Below are positions 46,642 through 54,878 of a stretch of 56,765 nucleotides of DNA, piece after piece (the stretch's first letter is position 1; every line of letters starts with the position of its first letter). The stretch comes from Polaromonas sp. (GTDB lineage: Bacteria > Pseudomonadota > Gammaproteobacteria > Burkholderiales > Burkholderiaceae_C). The stretch lies in assembly GCF_030689685.1 (NCBI RefSeq), contig NZ_JAUYEY010000080.1:1-56765 (forward strand), in the 5' to 3' direction. The notes under the pieces were generated by a model. The model had not been told where the DNA came from. It ran no database searches and saw nothing but the letters and a program-made list of their open reading frames with translations. Made by a program: the position numbers and the translations under genes.

Positions 46642-47509
46642 TGCCGGCCGCGAGGCGCTGCCCGAGTTGCCCAACCCGCTGGGGTTTTCCGGCATCGAAT
46701 TCATCGAATACGCGACGCCCAGGCCGCAGGCCCTGGGGGAGGTTCTTGAGCTGATGGGCTTCAGGCCGGTGGCGCGCCACCGCTCGCGCGAGGTCATCCT
46801 TTACCGCCAGGGCGCGATGAACCTGCTGGTCAACGCGCACCCGGACGATGCGCGCGTGAGCGCATCGGAAGGTGGCCACCCGGCCCTGTCGGCGGTTGCC
46901 TTCCGGGTCCGCGATGCGCGCAAAGCCCACGCGCAGTGCGTAGAGCGGGGCGCCTGGGATGTGCCCGCCCATGCGCAGGCGATGGAGCTCAACATTCCGG
47001 CGATCCATGGCCCGGGTGGCTGCCGCTTTTACTTTGTGGATCGGCATGAGGATTTTTCGATTTACGACATCGACTTCAGGCCCATTCCCACGGTGGATTC
47101 CTCTCCGCCGGCGCTTGCCGGTCTCGACTACTTCGGCCTGGTCCAGTACATCAACCTGTACCGCAGCGACGAGTGGACCGCGTTCTACCGCGAGATGTTT
47201 GGTTTTGTGCCCATCCCCGATCAGGAGCGCTTCGGCATCATGCCCAAGGGCAAGCTCTTGCGCAGCCCTTGCGGCCAGTTCATGTGGCAACTGGTCGAGC
47301 CTGATCCGATGATGGAAGCCGACAGCACACCCGAATCCCTGCGCCGTATCGGCCTGGGTGCGCCCGACGTGCATGCCGCGGTTGCCGTCTTGCGTGCCCG
47401 CGGGGTGGCGTTTGTCGAATCAGAAAAACTGCATCCCGAGGACCACGGCGCGCTGACGCAGACCTTGCTTGGCTCGGTCACGTTCGAGCTGGTGCGCCGC
47501 AGCGCCTGA
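46628..47509 (+). CDS. 4-hydroxyphenylpyruvate dioxygenase-like VOC protein (QuiC C-domain type)
   Basis: A 293-residue protein of two vicinal-oxygen-chelate repeats. The first starts NPLGFSGIEFIEYATP and includes YRQGAMNLLVN. The second starts GLDYFGLVQYINLYR and includes SPCGQFMWQLVEP. At the places where dioxygenases of this group have iron-binding His (usually D-H near each repeat start) this protein shows DYFG and RRIGLG; only the last Glu (VTFELVRR) is clear. In some bacteria a similar domain is fused behind 3-dehydroshikimate dehydratase. Here it is a separate gene placed upstream of that enzyme. Confidence 0.78.
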   Translation: MNPLDAGREALPELPNPLGFSGIEFIEYATPRPQALGEVLELMGFRPVARHRSREVILYRQGAMNLLVNAHPDDARVSASEGGHPALSAVAFRVRDARKAHAQCVERGAWDVPAHAQAMELNIPAIHGPGGCRFYFVDRHEDFSIYDIDFRPIPTVDSSPPALAGLDYFGLVQYINLYRSDEWTAFYREMFGFVPIPDQERFGIMPKGKLLRSPCGQFMWQLVEPDPMMEADSTPESLRRIGLGAPDVHAAVAVLRARGVAFVESEKLHPEDHGALTQTLLGSVTFELVRRSA

Positions 47510-47524
47510 GCCAGCCGGGCCGAT

Positions 47525-48391
47525 ATGAAACTCACCGATGGTTTTGGGATGGACACCATCACGCTGGCCGGGCCGCTGGAGGCCAAGCTGGCTGCCATCC
47601 GCCGCGCGGGTTTCTCGCAGGTCATGCTCAATGCTCGCGACCTCGTGGGCCATCCGCAAGGCTGGGAGGCTGCGGTTGATGCGGTCCGGCAAAGCGGGTT
47701 GCGGCCCACGGGTTTTCAGGTGCTGCGCGACTTCGAGGGCCTGTCGGGCCACCTGCATGCCTACAAGGTGGACATTGCCAAAGCCATGCTGCAGATGTGC
47801 GCGGCGCTCGGAAGCCGCGTCCTGCTGGCCTGTTCATCCACTTCTGCCCATGCCACCGATGCGCCTGACGAACTGGCGCGCGACCTGCGCAAACTGGCCA
47901 TGCTGGCGCTGCCGCATGACATCCGCATTGCCTACGAAGGCCTGTCCTGGGGCCGCGTGATCAACGAGTACACCAGCGCCTGGGACATCGTGGAGCGCGC
48001 CGATTGCCCGAATCTCGGCGTGGGCCTGGATTCATTTCATATCTTTGCTGCCAAGACGCCGCTGGACGCCATCGCCGACATCGACCCGGCGCGCATTTTT
48101 CTGGTGCAGCTGTCGGATTTCATGTGGCACGAAACCCCCACGTTTGAAGACCGCATGACCACGGCCCGCACCTTCCGCGTGTTTCCGGGGGAGGGCGTGC
48201 ACAGTGAGCAGCTCGCCGACCTGGTGTTGCGGCTGCAGCGCACCGGCTACCGAGGTGACTACAGCTTTGAAGTTTTCAACGACGACTACCAGCAACTGCC
48301 GCTGCCGCTGGTGGCCGAGCGCGCGCGCCGCAGCGCCTTGTGGCTGGCTGAAGACGTGCTGCACCTGCCCACGCCGCTGCCGGCGTACTGA
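47525..48391 (+). CDS. 3-dehydroshikimate dehydratase, sugar-phosphate-isomerase fold (QuiC N-domain type)
   Basis: A 288-residue TIM-barrel enzyme. The metal ligands match the QuiC/AsbF group: E138 in AYEGLSWG, D169 in GLDSFH, Q195 in LVQLSD and E249 in FEVFND. It would convert 3-dehydroshikimate to protocatechuate and water. The gene lacks the dioxygenase-like C-terminal domain seen in fused QuiC proteins; that domain is coded by the gene before it. It is cytoplasmic. The ribosome-binding site is weak, so translation may depend on the upstream gene 15 bases away. Confidence 0.82.
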   Translation: MKLTDGFGMDTITLAGPLEAKLAAIRRAGFSQVMLNARDLVGHPQGWEAAVDAVRQSGLRPTGFQVLRDFEGLSGHLHAYKVDIAKAMLQMCAALGSRVLLACSSTSAHATDAPDELARDLRKLAMLALPHDIRIAYEGLSWGRVINEYTSAWDIVERADCPNLGVGLDSFHIFAAKTPLDAIADIDPARIFLVQLSDFMWHETPTFEDRMTTARTFRVFPGEGVHSEQLADLVLRLQRTGYRGDYSFEVFNDDYQQLPLPLVAERARRSALWLAEDVLHLPTPLPAY

Positions 48392-48474
48392 GGCATCATG
48401 TCCATCATGATCGACACAAGCCATGAAGCGTGCAGCCACCAGCGCCAGGTCAGCCGCGCCAACCAGGAGACAGC

Positions 48475-49044
48475 GTGACACACATCATTGACCGGATCAG
48501 CAAGTTTCTGGAGTTCCTCATTGCCCTGGGCCTGGCCCTGATGGTGGTTCTGGTCTTTGGCAATGTGGTGCTGCGTTATGGCTTCAACTCCGGCATCACC
48601 GTGTCGGAAGAGGTCTCGCGCTGGCTGTTTATCTGGGGCACCTTTCTGGGTGCCATTGTTGCACTGCGTGAGCACGGCCACCTGGGCGTGGACCTGGTGG
48701 TCAGCCGTTTGCCGGCCTGGGGAAAAAAGCTCTGCCTGGTGGTGGGGCACCTGGTCATGATGGGCATCGTCATCCTGCTGTTCAAGGGAAGCCTTGACCA
48801 GTCCCGGATCAACTGGGATGTATCGGCACCGACCACCGGCTTTTCCATGGCGATTGTGTCGTCCGTGGGTTGTGTGTTTGCGGTGCTGGCCATGCCCCTG
48901 CTGCTGTTTGACCTGTGGCGCATCGTCACGGGCCAGCTGTCTGACGACGAACTGGTCATGATCCAGGAGTCCGAAGAGGCCGTGCAACTGCAGCAGTTGC
49001 TGGCCAGTGCCGCAGCACCCGTCAAAGGGGGCGCTGCACCATGA
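48475..49044 (+). CDS. dctQ: TRAP transporter small permease DctQ
   Basis: A 189-residue inner-membrane subunit with four helices. Characteristic parts are VFGNVVLRYGFNSGITVSEEVSRWLFIW and GAIVALREHGHLGVDLVV. I chose the GTG at 48475, preceded by AGGAG at 5 bases; the open frame upstream has no family likeness. The C-terminal tail is acidic and Gln-rich. The stop overlaps dctM by 4 bases. Confidence 0.93.
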   Translation: MTHIIDRISKFLEFLIALGLALMVVLVFGNVVLRYGFNSGITVSEEVSRWLFIWGTFLGAIVALREHGHLGVDLVVSRLPAWGKKLCLVVGHLVMMGIVILLFKGSLDQSRINWDVSAPTTGFSMAIVSSVGCVFAVLAMPLLLFDLWRIVTGQLSDDELVMIQESEEAVQLQQLLASAAAPVKGGAAP

Positions 49045-50321
49045 CCATTGTTGTTTTTATCGGCTCCCTGCTGTTGGCCATGGCCATTGGCATCCCGATT
49101 GCGTTTGCCTTGCTGGCCAGTGGCCTGGCCCTGATGTGGCACCTGGACTTGTTTGACGCGCAGATTCTGGCGCAGAACCTGATAGGCGGTGCAGACAGCT
49201 TCCCCTTGCTGGCTGTGCCCTTCTTCATGCTGGCCGGCGAGATCATGAATGTGGGCGGCCTGTCGCGCCGCATTGTCAACCTGGCGCTGGCGCTGGTCGG
49301 CCACGTCAAGGGCGGGCTGGGCTACGTGACCATCATGGCGGGCTGCCTGCTGTCGGCACTGTCGGGTTCTGCGGTGGCAGATGCGGCCGCCCTGACCGCG
49401 TTGCTGCTGCCCATGATGGTCAAGGCCGGCCATGACAAGGCCAGAGCCGGCGGCCTGATTGCTGCTGTGGGTGTGATCGGGCCAGTGATCCCGCCCAGCA
49501 TCGGGCTGGTGATTTTTGGTGTGGCCGCCAATGTGTCCATCTCCAAACTTTTCATGGCGGCCATCGTGCCCGGCCTGCTCATTGGTGGCGCCCTCTGGGT
49601 CACCTGGGCATGGCTGGTCAGAAGCGAGGCGATTGTGCCGCCGCCACGCAAATCATTGGCAGAAGTTGCCACCGCTTTCCGCCAGGCCACCTGGGCCCTG
49701 GTGTTGCCGGTGATCATTCTGGTCGGTTTGCGCATGGGCATATTCACACCGACCGAGGCGGCCGTGGTTGCCGCGGTGTATGCGCTTTTTGTATCCACCG
49801 TGATCTACCGTGAACTGACGTGGAAGCAGCTGTATGCGGTATTTGTAGCATCGGCCAAAACCAGCGCGATTGTGATGTTTCTCATCGCCGCCGCCATGGT
49901 CAGCGCCTGGCTGATCACGGTTGCCAACCTGCCAGGCATGATTGTGGACTTGCTCAAGCCCGTCATGGACAGGCCTATCCTGCTGATGGCAGCAATCATG
50001 GTGCTGGTCATGGTGGTGGGCACGGCCATGGACATGACGCCAACCATCCTGATCCTGACGCCGGTGCTGATGCCTGTGGTCAGAGAGGCCGGCATTGACC
50101 CGGTTTACTTCGGCGTCATGTTCATCATCAACAACTCCATAGGCTTGGTGACCCCGCCTGTTGGCACGGTGCTCAACGTGGTGGCCGGTGTTGGCAAGAT
50201 GAAGATGGACGACGTCACCCGTGGCGTGTTGCCCTTTATGGCGGCCGAGTTTGCGGTGATGTTTCTGATGGTGGCCTTTCCCTGGCTGGTCACCGTGCCG
50301 GCGAAGTGGTTCAGCGGCTAG
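49041..50321 (+). CDS. dctM: TRAP transporter large permease DctM
   Basis: A 426-residue inner-membrane subunit with about 12 helices that couples uptake to a sodium or proton gradient. The family stretches SGLALMWHLDLFDAQILAQN, FPLLAVPFFMLAGEIMNVGG, GPVIPPSIGLVIFGVAANVS and NNSIGLVTPPVGTVLNV are intact. It ends the cluster started by dctP. The 283 bases after it hold no recognisable gene or terminator. Confidence 0.95.
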   Translation: MTIVVFIGSLLLAMAIGIPIAFALLASGLALMWHLDLFDAQILAQNLIGGADSFPLLAVPFFMLAGEIMNVGGLSRRIVNLALALVGHVKGGLGYVTIMAGCLLSALSGSAVADAAALTALLLPMMVKAGHDKARAGGLIAAVGVIGPVIPPSIGLVIFGVAANVSISKLFMAAIVPGLLIGGALWVTWAWLVRSEAIVPPPRKSLAEVATAFRQATWALVLPVIILVGLRMGIFTPTEAAVVAAVYALFVSTVIYRELTWKQLYAVFVASAKTSAIVMFLIAAAMVSAWLITVANLPGMIVDLLKPVMDRPILLMAAIMVLVMVVGTAMDMTPTILILTPVLMPVVREAGIDPVYFGVMFIINNSIGLVTPPVGTVLNVVAGVGKMKMDDVTRGVLPFMAAEFAVMFLMVAFPWLVTVPAKWFSG

Positions 50322-50604
50322 GGTCGCTGAACTTGCCTGGGCTTTGGGTCCAAAGGGTGTGGGCTTTTCTTCCAGGCACACCACGCTGCCACGGCATGCG
50401 TGTGTTGGTGTTGCCGCGTGGTGCAAAGCCTGGCTAACACAGCAGGGCGCACCGTGCAATCACCGGTTCGGGCGATTTTTGGCCGGCACAGCTTGCAGCA
50501 ACAATGACTTGCCGTCACCCGCCCATTCTGGTGGCCACGGTGGGACTGCGACAAGCCACTTCATCCAAGACCATCGCAGTCCCCATTTTTGAAAGCATGG
50601 CTGT

Positions 50605-50883
50605 ATGAAGCGTCTGTTCATGGGGTTGGTGGTGTTGCTGGGCCTGGTATCCCCAGCTGTTTGGGCCGACAAGGGCGTAAAGGACGAAACGGTCCAGATG
50701 GCACCTTCCAAAGCTATGGCCTGTGACAACGCGCGCGGACTGGCCGAAAAGAAGGCGATCCGCGCCTGTCGCACCCGCGAGGCGATCATGTCGTATCAGG
50801 AATCGGAATGCAAATTTACAGACATGGGCAAGAACTGGGCTGCCACTGTCAAAACACATGTGTTTTGTGCGCCGCGCAAATAG
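50605..50883 (+). CDS. Small exported protein of unknown function
   Basis: A 92-residue protein I do not recognise. The first 21 residues (MKRLFMGLVVLLGLVSPAVW-A) form a clear Sec signal peptide with cleavage expected before D22. The mature part of about 71 residues is basic, with four cysteines (C40, C55, C69, C88) that could form two disulfide bridges. The ribosome-binding site is weak. It lies just outside the left inverted repeat of the defence island and has the same base composition as the chromosomal background. Confidence 0.6.
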   Translation: MKRLFMGLVVLLGLVSPAVWADKGVKDETVQMAPSKAMACDNARGLAEKKAIRACRTREAIMSYQESECKFTDMGKNWAATVKTHVFCAPRK

Positions 50884-50968
50884 CGCAAAAAATCTGGCAC
50901 GCGGGTGGATACAGCCGCATAAGCGGCGCGCCTGCTAGCCGGACCGGCGAACCGGCCAAACTCACTAT

Positions 50969-50994
50969 CGGCTATATGTAGTTATCGATTGTTA
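50969..50994 (+). repeat. Left inverted repeat of the defence island
   Basis: This 26-base segment and the complement of 54831-54856 agree at 23 of 26 positions. The shared blocks in order are CGGC, ATATGTA, TTATCGAT and GTTA, separated by single mismatches. Together the two repeats bound about 3.9 kb that contain the OLD/helicase pair. No target-site duplication is clear. The bases 50884-51090 carry no other gene; an open stretch of 32 codons without a start (51009-51104, FEAKEAIGTGGLLVGEDYIA) may be a gene remnant. Confidence 0.7.
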
Positions 50995-51090
50995 GCGGTG
51001 ACGACTGATTTGAGGCCAAAGAGGCCATCGGAACCGGCGGGTTGCTGGTCGGCGAGGACTACATTGCAGCTACTTTTTCTGGTGCCCGGG

Positions 51091-51540
51091 CTATTCGGAT
51101 AACCTAGCTCGAGCTTGCTCGATAGCGCGTGCCGAAAATTTTTCCGGGAAACGCAGCACTAGCCTCTCCCACAAAAATTCGTCCAGTCCGGCATCGATCA
51201 TCTCTTGGAAGCCGTCGGTCGGTTGGGCTCTGCATACGGTATCGTCCACCGTTGCGACGATGTCACCGTTTCGGTTGTCAATGACTCTGCGGGTGTAGTT
51301 GGCGCGTCAATGTTGCTTTCCTTGCGACCGACGGTATTCCTCGATGGCGTAGATCCCGTTCCACGCTTCGACGTCAACTTGGCTCGTTGAGCCGTGCTGG
51401 GCGGCTTGAAGGACGATCTTCTTCTTCCGCGCCAACAGGGCAAGTTGGCCGTTGTCAACCCCTATGGCGTTTCCAATCAGGTTGTCGCAGTCAGCTAGCG
51501 TCTTCGCCATATCCACATACTCTTGATCGGTCTTTGCCAT
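51091..51540 (-). pseudogene. Conserved-looking hypothetical gene with an in-frame TGA
   Basis: From the ATG at 51540 (CGGAGA 8 bases upstream) the frame codes for 77 residues (MAKTDQEYVDMAKTLADCDN...) and stops at TGA 51307-51309. The same frame then stays open for 71 more codons to TAG at 51091, and that part looks like real protein (TDGFQEMIDAGLDEFLWERL, then RFPEKFSARAIEQARARLSE) but lacks a plausible start. One nonsense change in a gene of about 149 codons is the simplest reading. Other possibilities are a genuine 77-residue protein or recoding. It is divergent from the OLD gene, 143 bases away, inside the island. I do not recognise its function. Confidence 0.6.
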
Positions 51541-51683
51541 TTGAGCTTCTCCGTAGTTGCGAACCAGTCGGGGATGATCCTCATATGAAGGTGGTACGAC
51601 TGGCAGTTTGAGAGAATAATCGCTTCTGGGCTTTAGGAATAGGTTGAACTCAATCACAAATAGACATCAGGAGGACTCGGGCC

Positions 51684-53390
51684 ATGAAAATCAGAAAAAT
51701 ATCAATCAAGAACTTTCGCGGAGTCAAGGAGCTTGAATGGAGTCTGCCAACGGCAGATATTTTTTGCTTGATCGGTAAAGGCGATTCTTCCAAGTCCACC
51801 ATTCTGGAAGCGATTCGGTATGCTTTCTATCCTCACTGGAATCTCACACTTAACGACGCCGATTTTTTCCAATGCAAAATCGAAAACACCATCGTGATTG
51901 AAATATCAATTGGTGAGCTGATTGAAGAGTTCTGCTCTTTGAATAAATATGGGAATTGTCTGCGGGGGTGGGACACAAAGACGCTTAAGCTCACAGATGA
52001 GCCGGATGACGACCTCGAACCCATTCTGACGATACGATTTACTGTTGGGAAAGAACTAGAACCTAAATGGGTTGCTTTCTGTGATCGCAATCCTGAAGGA
52101 GTGCCGTTCAAGCAACCCGACAGAGACAAGGTCAGTGTTGGATTGATTGGTGCCTATAGTGAAAGGCAACTTTCATGGGCTACTGGAACGGCGTTAGCCA
52201 AGCTCACCGAAGCCCAAAGCTTGAATGAACTTCTGGCAAATGCTTCCAGAACGGCCCGAATATCCCTTGATGTTGACCGCCCTGTCACTCTGAAGAACTT
52301 CGACGCCGCTGCCGAGAAGTCGCAGGGGATAGCGAAGCTTCTTGGTGTTCCCGTGCTGGATACTTACAAGGCTCATCTAGACTTAAGTTCTATCAACCTG
52401 AAAGTTGGTGGATTGGCTCTTCATGACGGCGACATTCCCTTGCGTCAGTTGGGGTTGGGATCGCGGAGAATGCTCCTGTGCGGCATTCAAAAAATGGGAC
52501 TCGAAGAAGGTCACATAACCCTCTTTGATGAGGTTGAGTTCGGGCTGGAGCCTCATCGCATTTCCAGGCTTCTCAAGCATGTGCGAGAAGACAAGCGTGG
52601 GCAGTATTTCCTCACCACGCATTCGCCCGTCGTTCTGCGAGAGCTCACCGTCAAGGAGCTTTATATCGTCCATAACAAGGCAGGTGTAGTTCAGATCATT
52701 TCGGCTGCCTCGGAGAGCCTCAAGGAACACGAGGTTCAAGGGAAGATTCGGTCCAGCACTGAAGCGTTTTTGGCAAAAAAGGTCCTCGTTTGTGAGGGGG
52801 CCACGGAAGTCGGCTTCCTGAGAGGCTTTGACGACTACCAGATAGGGAAGGGCAAAGATTCGTTCTCATACCACGGCCTTTCACTGCTCAATGCGGCGGG
52901 CGGCAGCAAGGTCAAAGCATTGGCAAAAGCATTCAAGTCGCTCTGCTATGAGGTGGCGGTGCTGGCCGACGCTGACGCCGACGACCAGTTCTCACCGGCT
53001 GACGTAGCCGATCTCGTTGCCCTTGGAATTCCCGTAACTGTCTGGGACGGGAAGCTGTCTTTGGAAGAAAGAGTATTTCAGGACTTGCCATGGCCTAGCG
53101 TGATAGCAAGCGTCAAGCTTGCGCAAGACGTTTTGAGCTTCGCAGCGTACGACCAGGTGCGTTCACGATTCATGGCCGACTTGGATAAGGATATCGGTCA
53201 GTGGGTAGAGAGCCAAAAGCTGCGAATAGACATTGGCTTGGCGGCCAAGACGGCAGGTTGGTTCAAGGATACAACCAGAGGTGATCAGTGGTTCAAGACG
53301 TTGATTCCGGCCTTTGCGAGCGCAGATTTTGCCAAGAAAGACATAGGCGTAAAGCTGGGGAAACTCTGGACTTGGGCGGAAAATGTCTGA
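51684..53390 (+). CDS. gajA: OLD-family ATP-dependent endonuclease, GajA-like (Gabija)
   Basis: A 568-residue protein with an ABC-type ATPase head followed by a TOPRIM nuclease. Walker A is GKGDSSKST (31-39), the signature region QLGLGSRR (255-262), Walker B TLFDEVE (279-285) and the switch His H313 in TTHSP. The TOPRIM part has VLVCEGATE (E371, E375) and the D-x-D pair D429/D431 in VLADADADDQ. Length and order match GajA, which forms a large complex with GajB and cuts phage DNA when nucleotide levels fall, as known for Gabija. AGGAGG lies 9 bases before the ATG. The helicase gene overlaps by 8 bases. Base composition is lower in G+C than the neighbours, a sign of transfer. Confidence 0.85.
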   Translation: MKIRKISIKNFRGVKELEWSLPTADIFCLIGKGDSSKSTILEAIRYAFYPHWNLTLNDADFFQCKIENTIVIEISIGELIEEFCSLNKYGNCLRGWDTKTLKLTDEPDDDLEPILTIRFTVGKELEPKWVAFCDRNPEGVPFKQPDRDKVSVGLIGAYSERQLSWATGTALAKLTEAQSLNELLANASRTARISLDVDRPVTLKNFDAAAEKSQGIAKLLGVPVLDTYKAHLDLSSINLKVGGLALHDGDIPLRQLGLGSRRMLLCGIQKMGLEEGHITLFDEVEFGLEPHRISRLLKHVREDKRGQYFLTTHSPVVLRELTVKELYIVHNKAGVVQIISAASESLKEHEVQGKIRSSTEAFLAKKVLVCEGATEVGFLRGFDDYQIGKGKDSFSYHGLSLLNAAGGSKVKALAKAFKSLCYEVAVLADADADDQFSPADVADLVALGIPVTVWDGKLSLEERVFQDLPWPSVIASVKLAQDVLSFAAYDQVRSRFMADLDKDIGQWVESQKLRIDIGLAAKTAGWFKDTTRGDQWFKTLIPAFASADFAKKDIGVKLGKLWTWAENV

Positions 53391-54816
53391 GGGACTTGCA
53401 ATCAAATTGGGCGAATGCACGACCAAGGGATATGTCATAGCTCCTGCTGGATATGGCAAGACGCACTTGATTGCCATGGCGGTGAAAGCTGCCAACCATC
53501 GTCAGTTGATCTTGACCCACACGTTTGCCGGCGTGAATTCAATCAAGACGAAGATGAGTACCCTCGGTGTGCCATCGTCCAAGTACCAGATCGATACGAT
53601 TGCCAGTTGGTCCCTTCGTCTGTGCCTAGCCTACCCGAAGACTTCGGGTTGGAAGATTGAGAACCCAACGAGCAAGCAATGGGCGAAGCTCTACGAGTGT
53701 TGTTCAGTGTTGCTTGGCAAAGAGTTCATCGGCCATGTCCTGAAATCCACCTACGCTGGCGTGTATGTCGACGAGTACCAGGACTGCTCTGACCTTCAGC
53801 ATGCCCTTGTGTGTGCTTTGGCCCACTTTCTACCAAGCCGCATCCTCGGTGATCCGATGCAGGCCATTTTTGAATTTGACGACGGCAAGCCGGTGGACTG
53901 GCACGTCAACGTGTATCCGCACTTCAAATGCCTGGGTCAGTTGGAAAAGCCGTGGCGCTGGGACAATGCCGGAGAGCCAAAGCTTGGTGCTTGGCTGAAG
54001 GCTGTGAGAGAGAGCTTGGAACAAGGCCAAAAGATTGACCTCATCAATGGTGTGCCTGCCAGCGTCAAGCGCACCTACACCGATCCGCAGTATTTGGCTA
54101 ACAAGCAGTATTCGTCTCTTTGCGATCTGTTGGGGAACAACGCTTCCGTCATCGCTCTGCATGGCGGTGATCAGGAATCAAAGAACAAGACGCATCTTCT
54201 TGCAAGAACGATGGCTGGACGGTTTTCTTCCATTGAAGAGGTGGAGGGAAAGGCTCTCTTCACGTTCGTCAAGAAGCTTGATGTGGCGACGACAGCCAAG
54301 GGTCGCTTCCTTCTTGTGTTGGACTTTGCCAAAAAGTGCTTCACTGCGGTTGATAAGACTCTGACGGCAGGCACCAAGCTTGGCAATATCGCCAAGGAAA
54401 CGAAGGCGACGAAATACCCTTTGCTGCTTGAGGCGGCCAATCTGTATCTCTCTGCTCCGACGAGCAAGAACCTCAGAGCCTTCGTTTTGATGCTGAAAGC
54501 CAACCCTGAGACTTCAGCCTACCGGCGAGATTTGCTCTACCGCTTCTTGAACGTCTTGAAGTTGCACATAGACGGTGAAGGGGCGACTCTCGTTCAGTCG
54601 GCACATCTGTATCAGCGTGAGATGAGGCATACGGGGGGGCCAATTAGCCATAGAAAACTCATAGGCACTACCTTGCTTGTGAAAGGTCTGGAATACGACC
54701 ATGCGGTGATTCTGGATGCCGATTCGCTGGGCGCTAAGGATCTCTATGTGGCAATGACTCGGGGGTCAAAGTCCCTCACTATCATTTTGACGGGCAAGCC
54801 ACTCCCAGTCGTTTGA
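53383..54816 (+). CDS. gajB: UvrD/Rep-like superfamily 1 helicase, GajB-like (Gabija)
   Basis: A 477-residue protein with SF1 helicase motifs. Motif I is APAGYGKT (20-27), motif II VDEYQD (129-134) and motif III ILGDPMQAIF (154-163). Near the C-terminus are LLVKGLEYDHAVIL (motif V) and LYVAMTRGSKSL (motif VI). It is shorter than housekeeping UvrD and lacks much of the accessory subdomains, as GajB does. It starts inside the last codons of the OLD gene, so the two are translationally coupled and made together. No other defence genes are beside it. Together they form a two-gene Gabija system. Confidence 0.85.
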   Translation: MSEGLAIKLGECTTKGYVIAPAGYGKTHLIAMAVKAANHRQLILTHTFAGVNSIKTKMSTLGVPSSKYQIDTIASWSLRLCLAYPKTSGWKIENPTSKQWAKLYECCSVLLGKEFIGHVLKSTYAGVYVDEYQDCSDLQHALVCALAHFLPSRILGDPMQAIFEFDDGKPVDWHVNVYPHFKCLGQLEKPWRWDNAGEPKLGAWLKAVRESLEQGQKIDLINGVPASVKRTYTDPQYLANKQYSSLCDLLGNNASVIALHGGDQESKNKTHLLARTMAGRFSSIEEVEGKALFTFVKKLDVATTAKGRFLLVLDFAKKCFTAVDKTLTAGTKLGNIAKETKATKYPLLLEAANLYLSAPTSKNLRAFVLMLKANPETSAYRRDLLYRFLNVLKLHIDGEGATLVQSAHLYQREMRHTGGPISHRKLIGTTLLVKGLEYDHAVILDADSLGAKDLYVAMTRGSKSLTIILTGKPLPVV

Positions 54817-54830
54817 ATAGCGAATTTAAT

Positions 54831-54856
54831 TAACTATCGATAAGTACATATTGCCG
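54831..54856 (-). repeat. Right inverted repeat of the defence island
   Basis: Complementary to 50969-50994 at 23 of 26 positions (see that entry). It begins 15 bases after the helicase stop. Directly outside it, TTATCAGCCGAT repeats parts of the same motif, which may reflect an older insertion end. Confidence 0.7.
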
Positions 54857-54878
54857 TTATCAGCCGATGGAGACCCCA

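Noticed and set aside
46628..47509. The VOC protein as a true 4-hydroxyphenylpyruvate dioxygenase of tyrosine degradation.
   Set aside because: It is shorter than that enzyme, lacks clear iron-binding His residues and sits in a dehydroshikimate cluster.
50988..51000. GTTAGCG near the left repeat as an integron attC core.
   Set aside because: It does not match GTTRRRY at the sixth base, and no imperfect palindrome or integrase is present.
51307..51309. The in-frame TGA as a selenocysteine codon.
   Set aside because: The surrounding residues show no redox motif and no SECIS-like hairpin was evident just downstream; a nonsense mutation is simpler.
51198..51458. A minus-strand 86-codon frame overlapping the broken hypothetical gene.
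   Set aside because: Composition rich in T, S, P and R without structure; the other frame carries the good start and protein-like sequence.
51684..54816. The OLD/helicase pair as PARIS, a retron effector or a phage-borne overcoming-lysogenization gene.
   Set aside because: ATPase and TOPRIM are in one protein and the partner is an SF1 helicase, which fits Gabija; no reverse transcriptase or msr/msd-like sequence and no phage genes are present.
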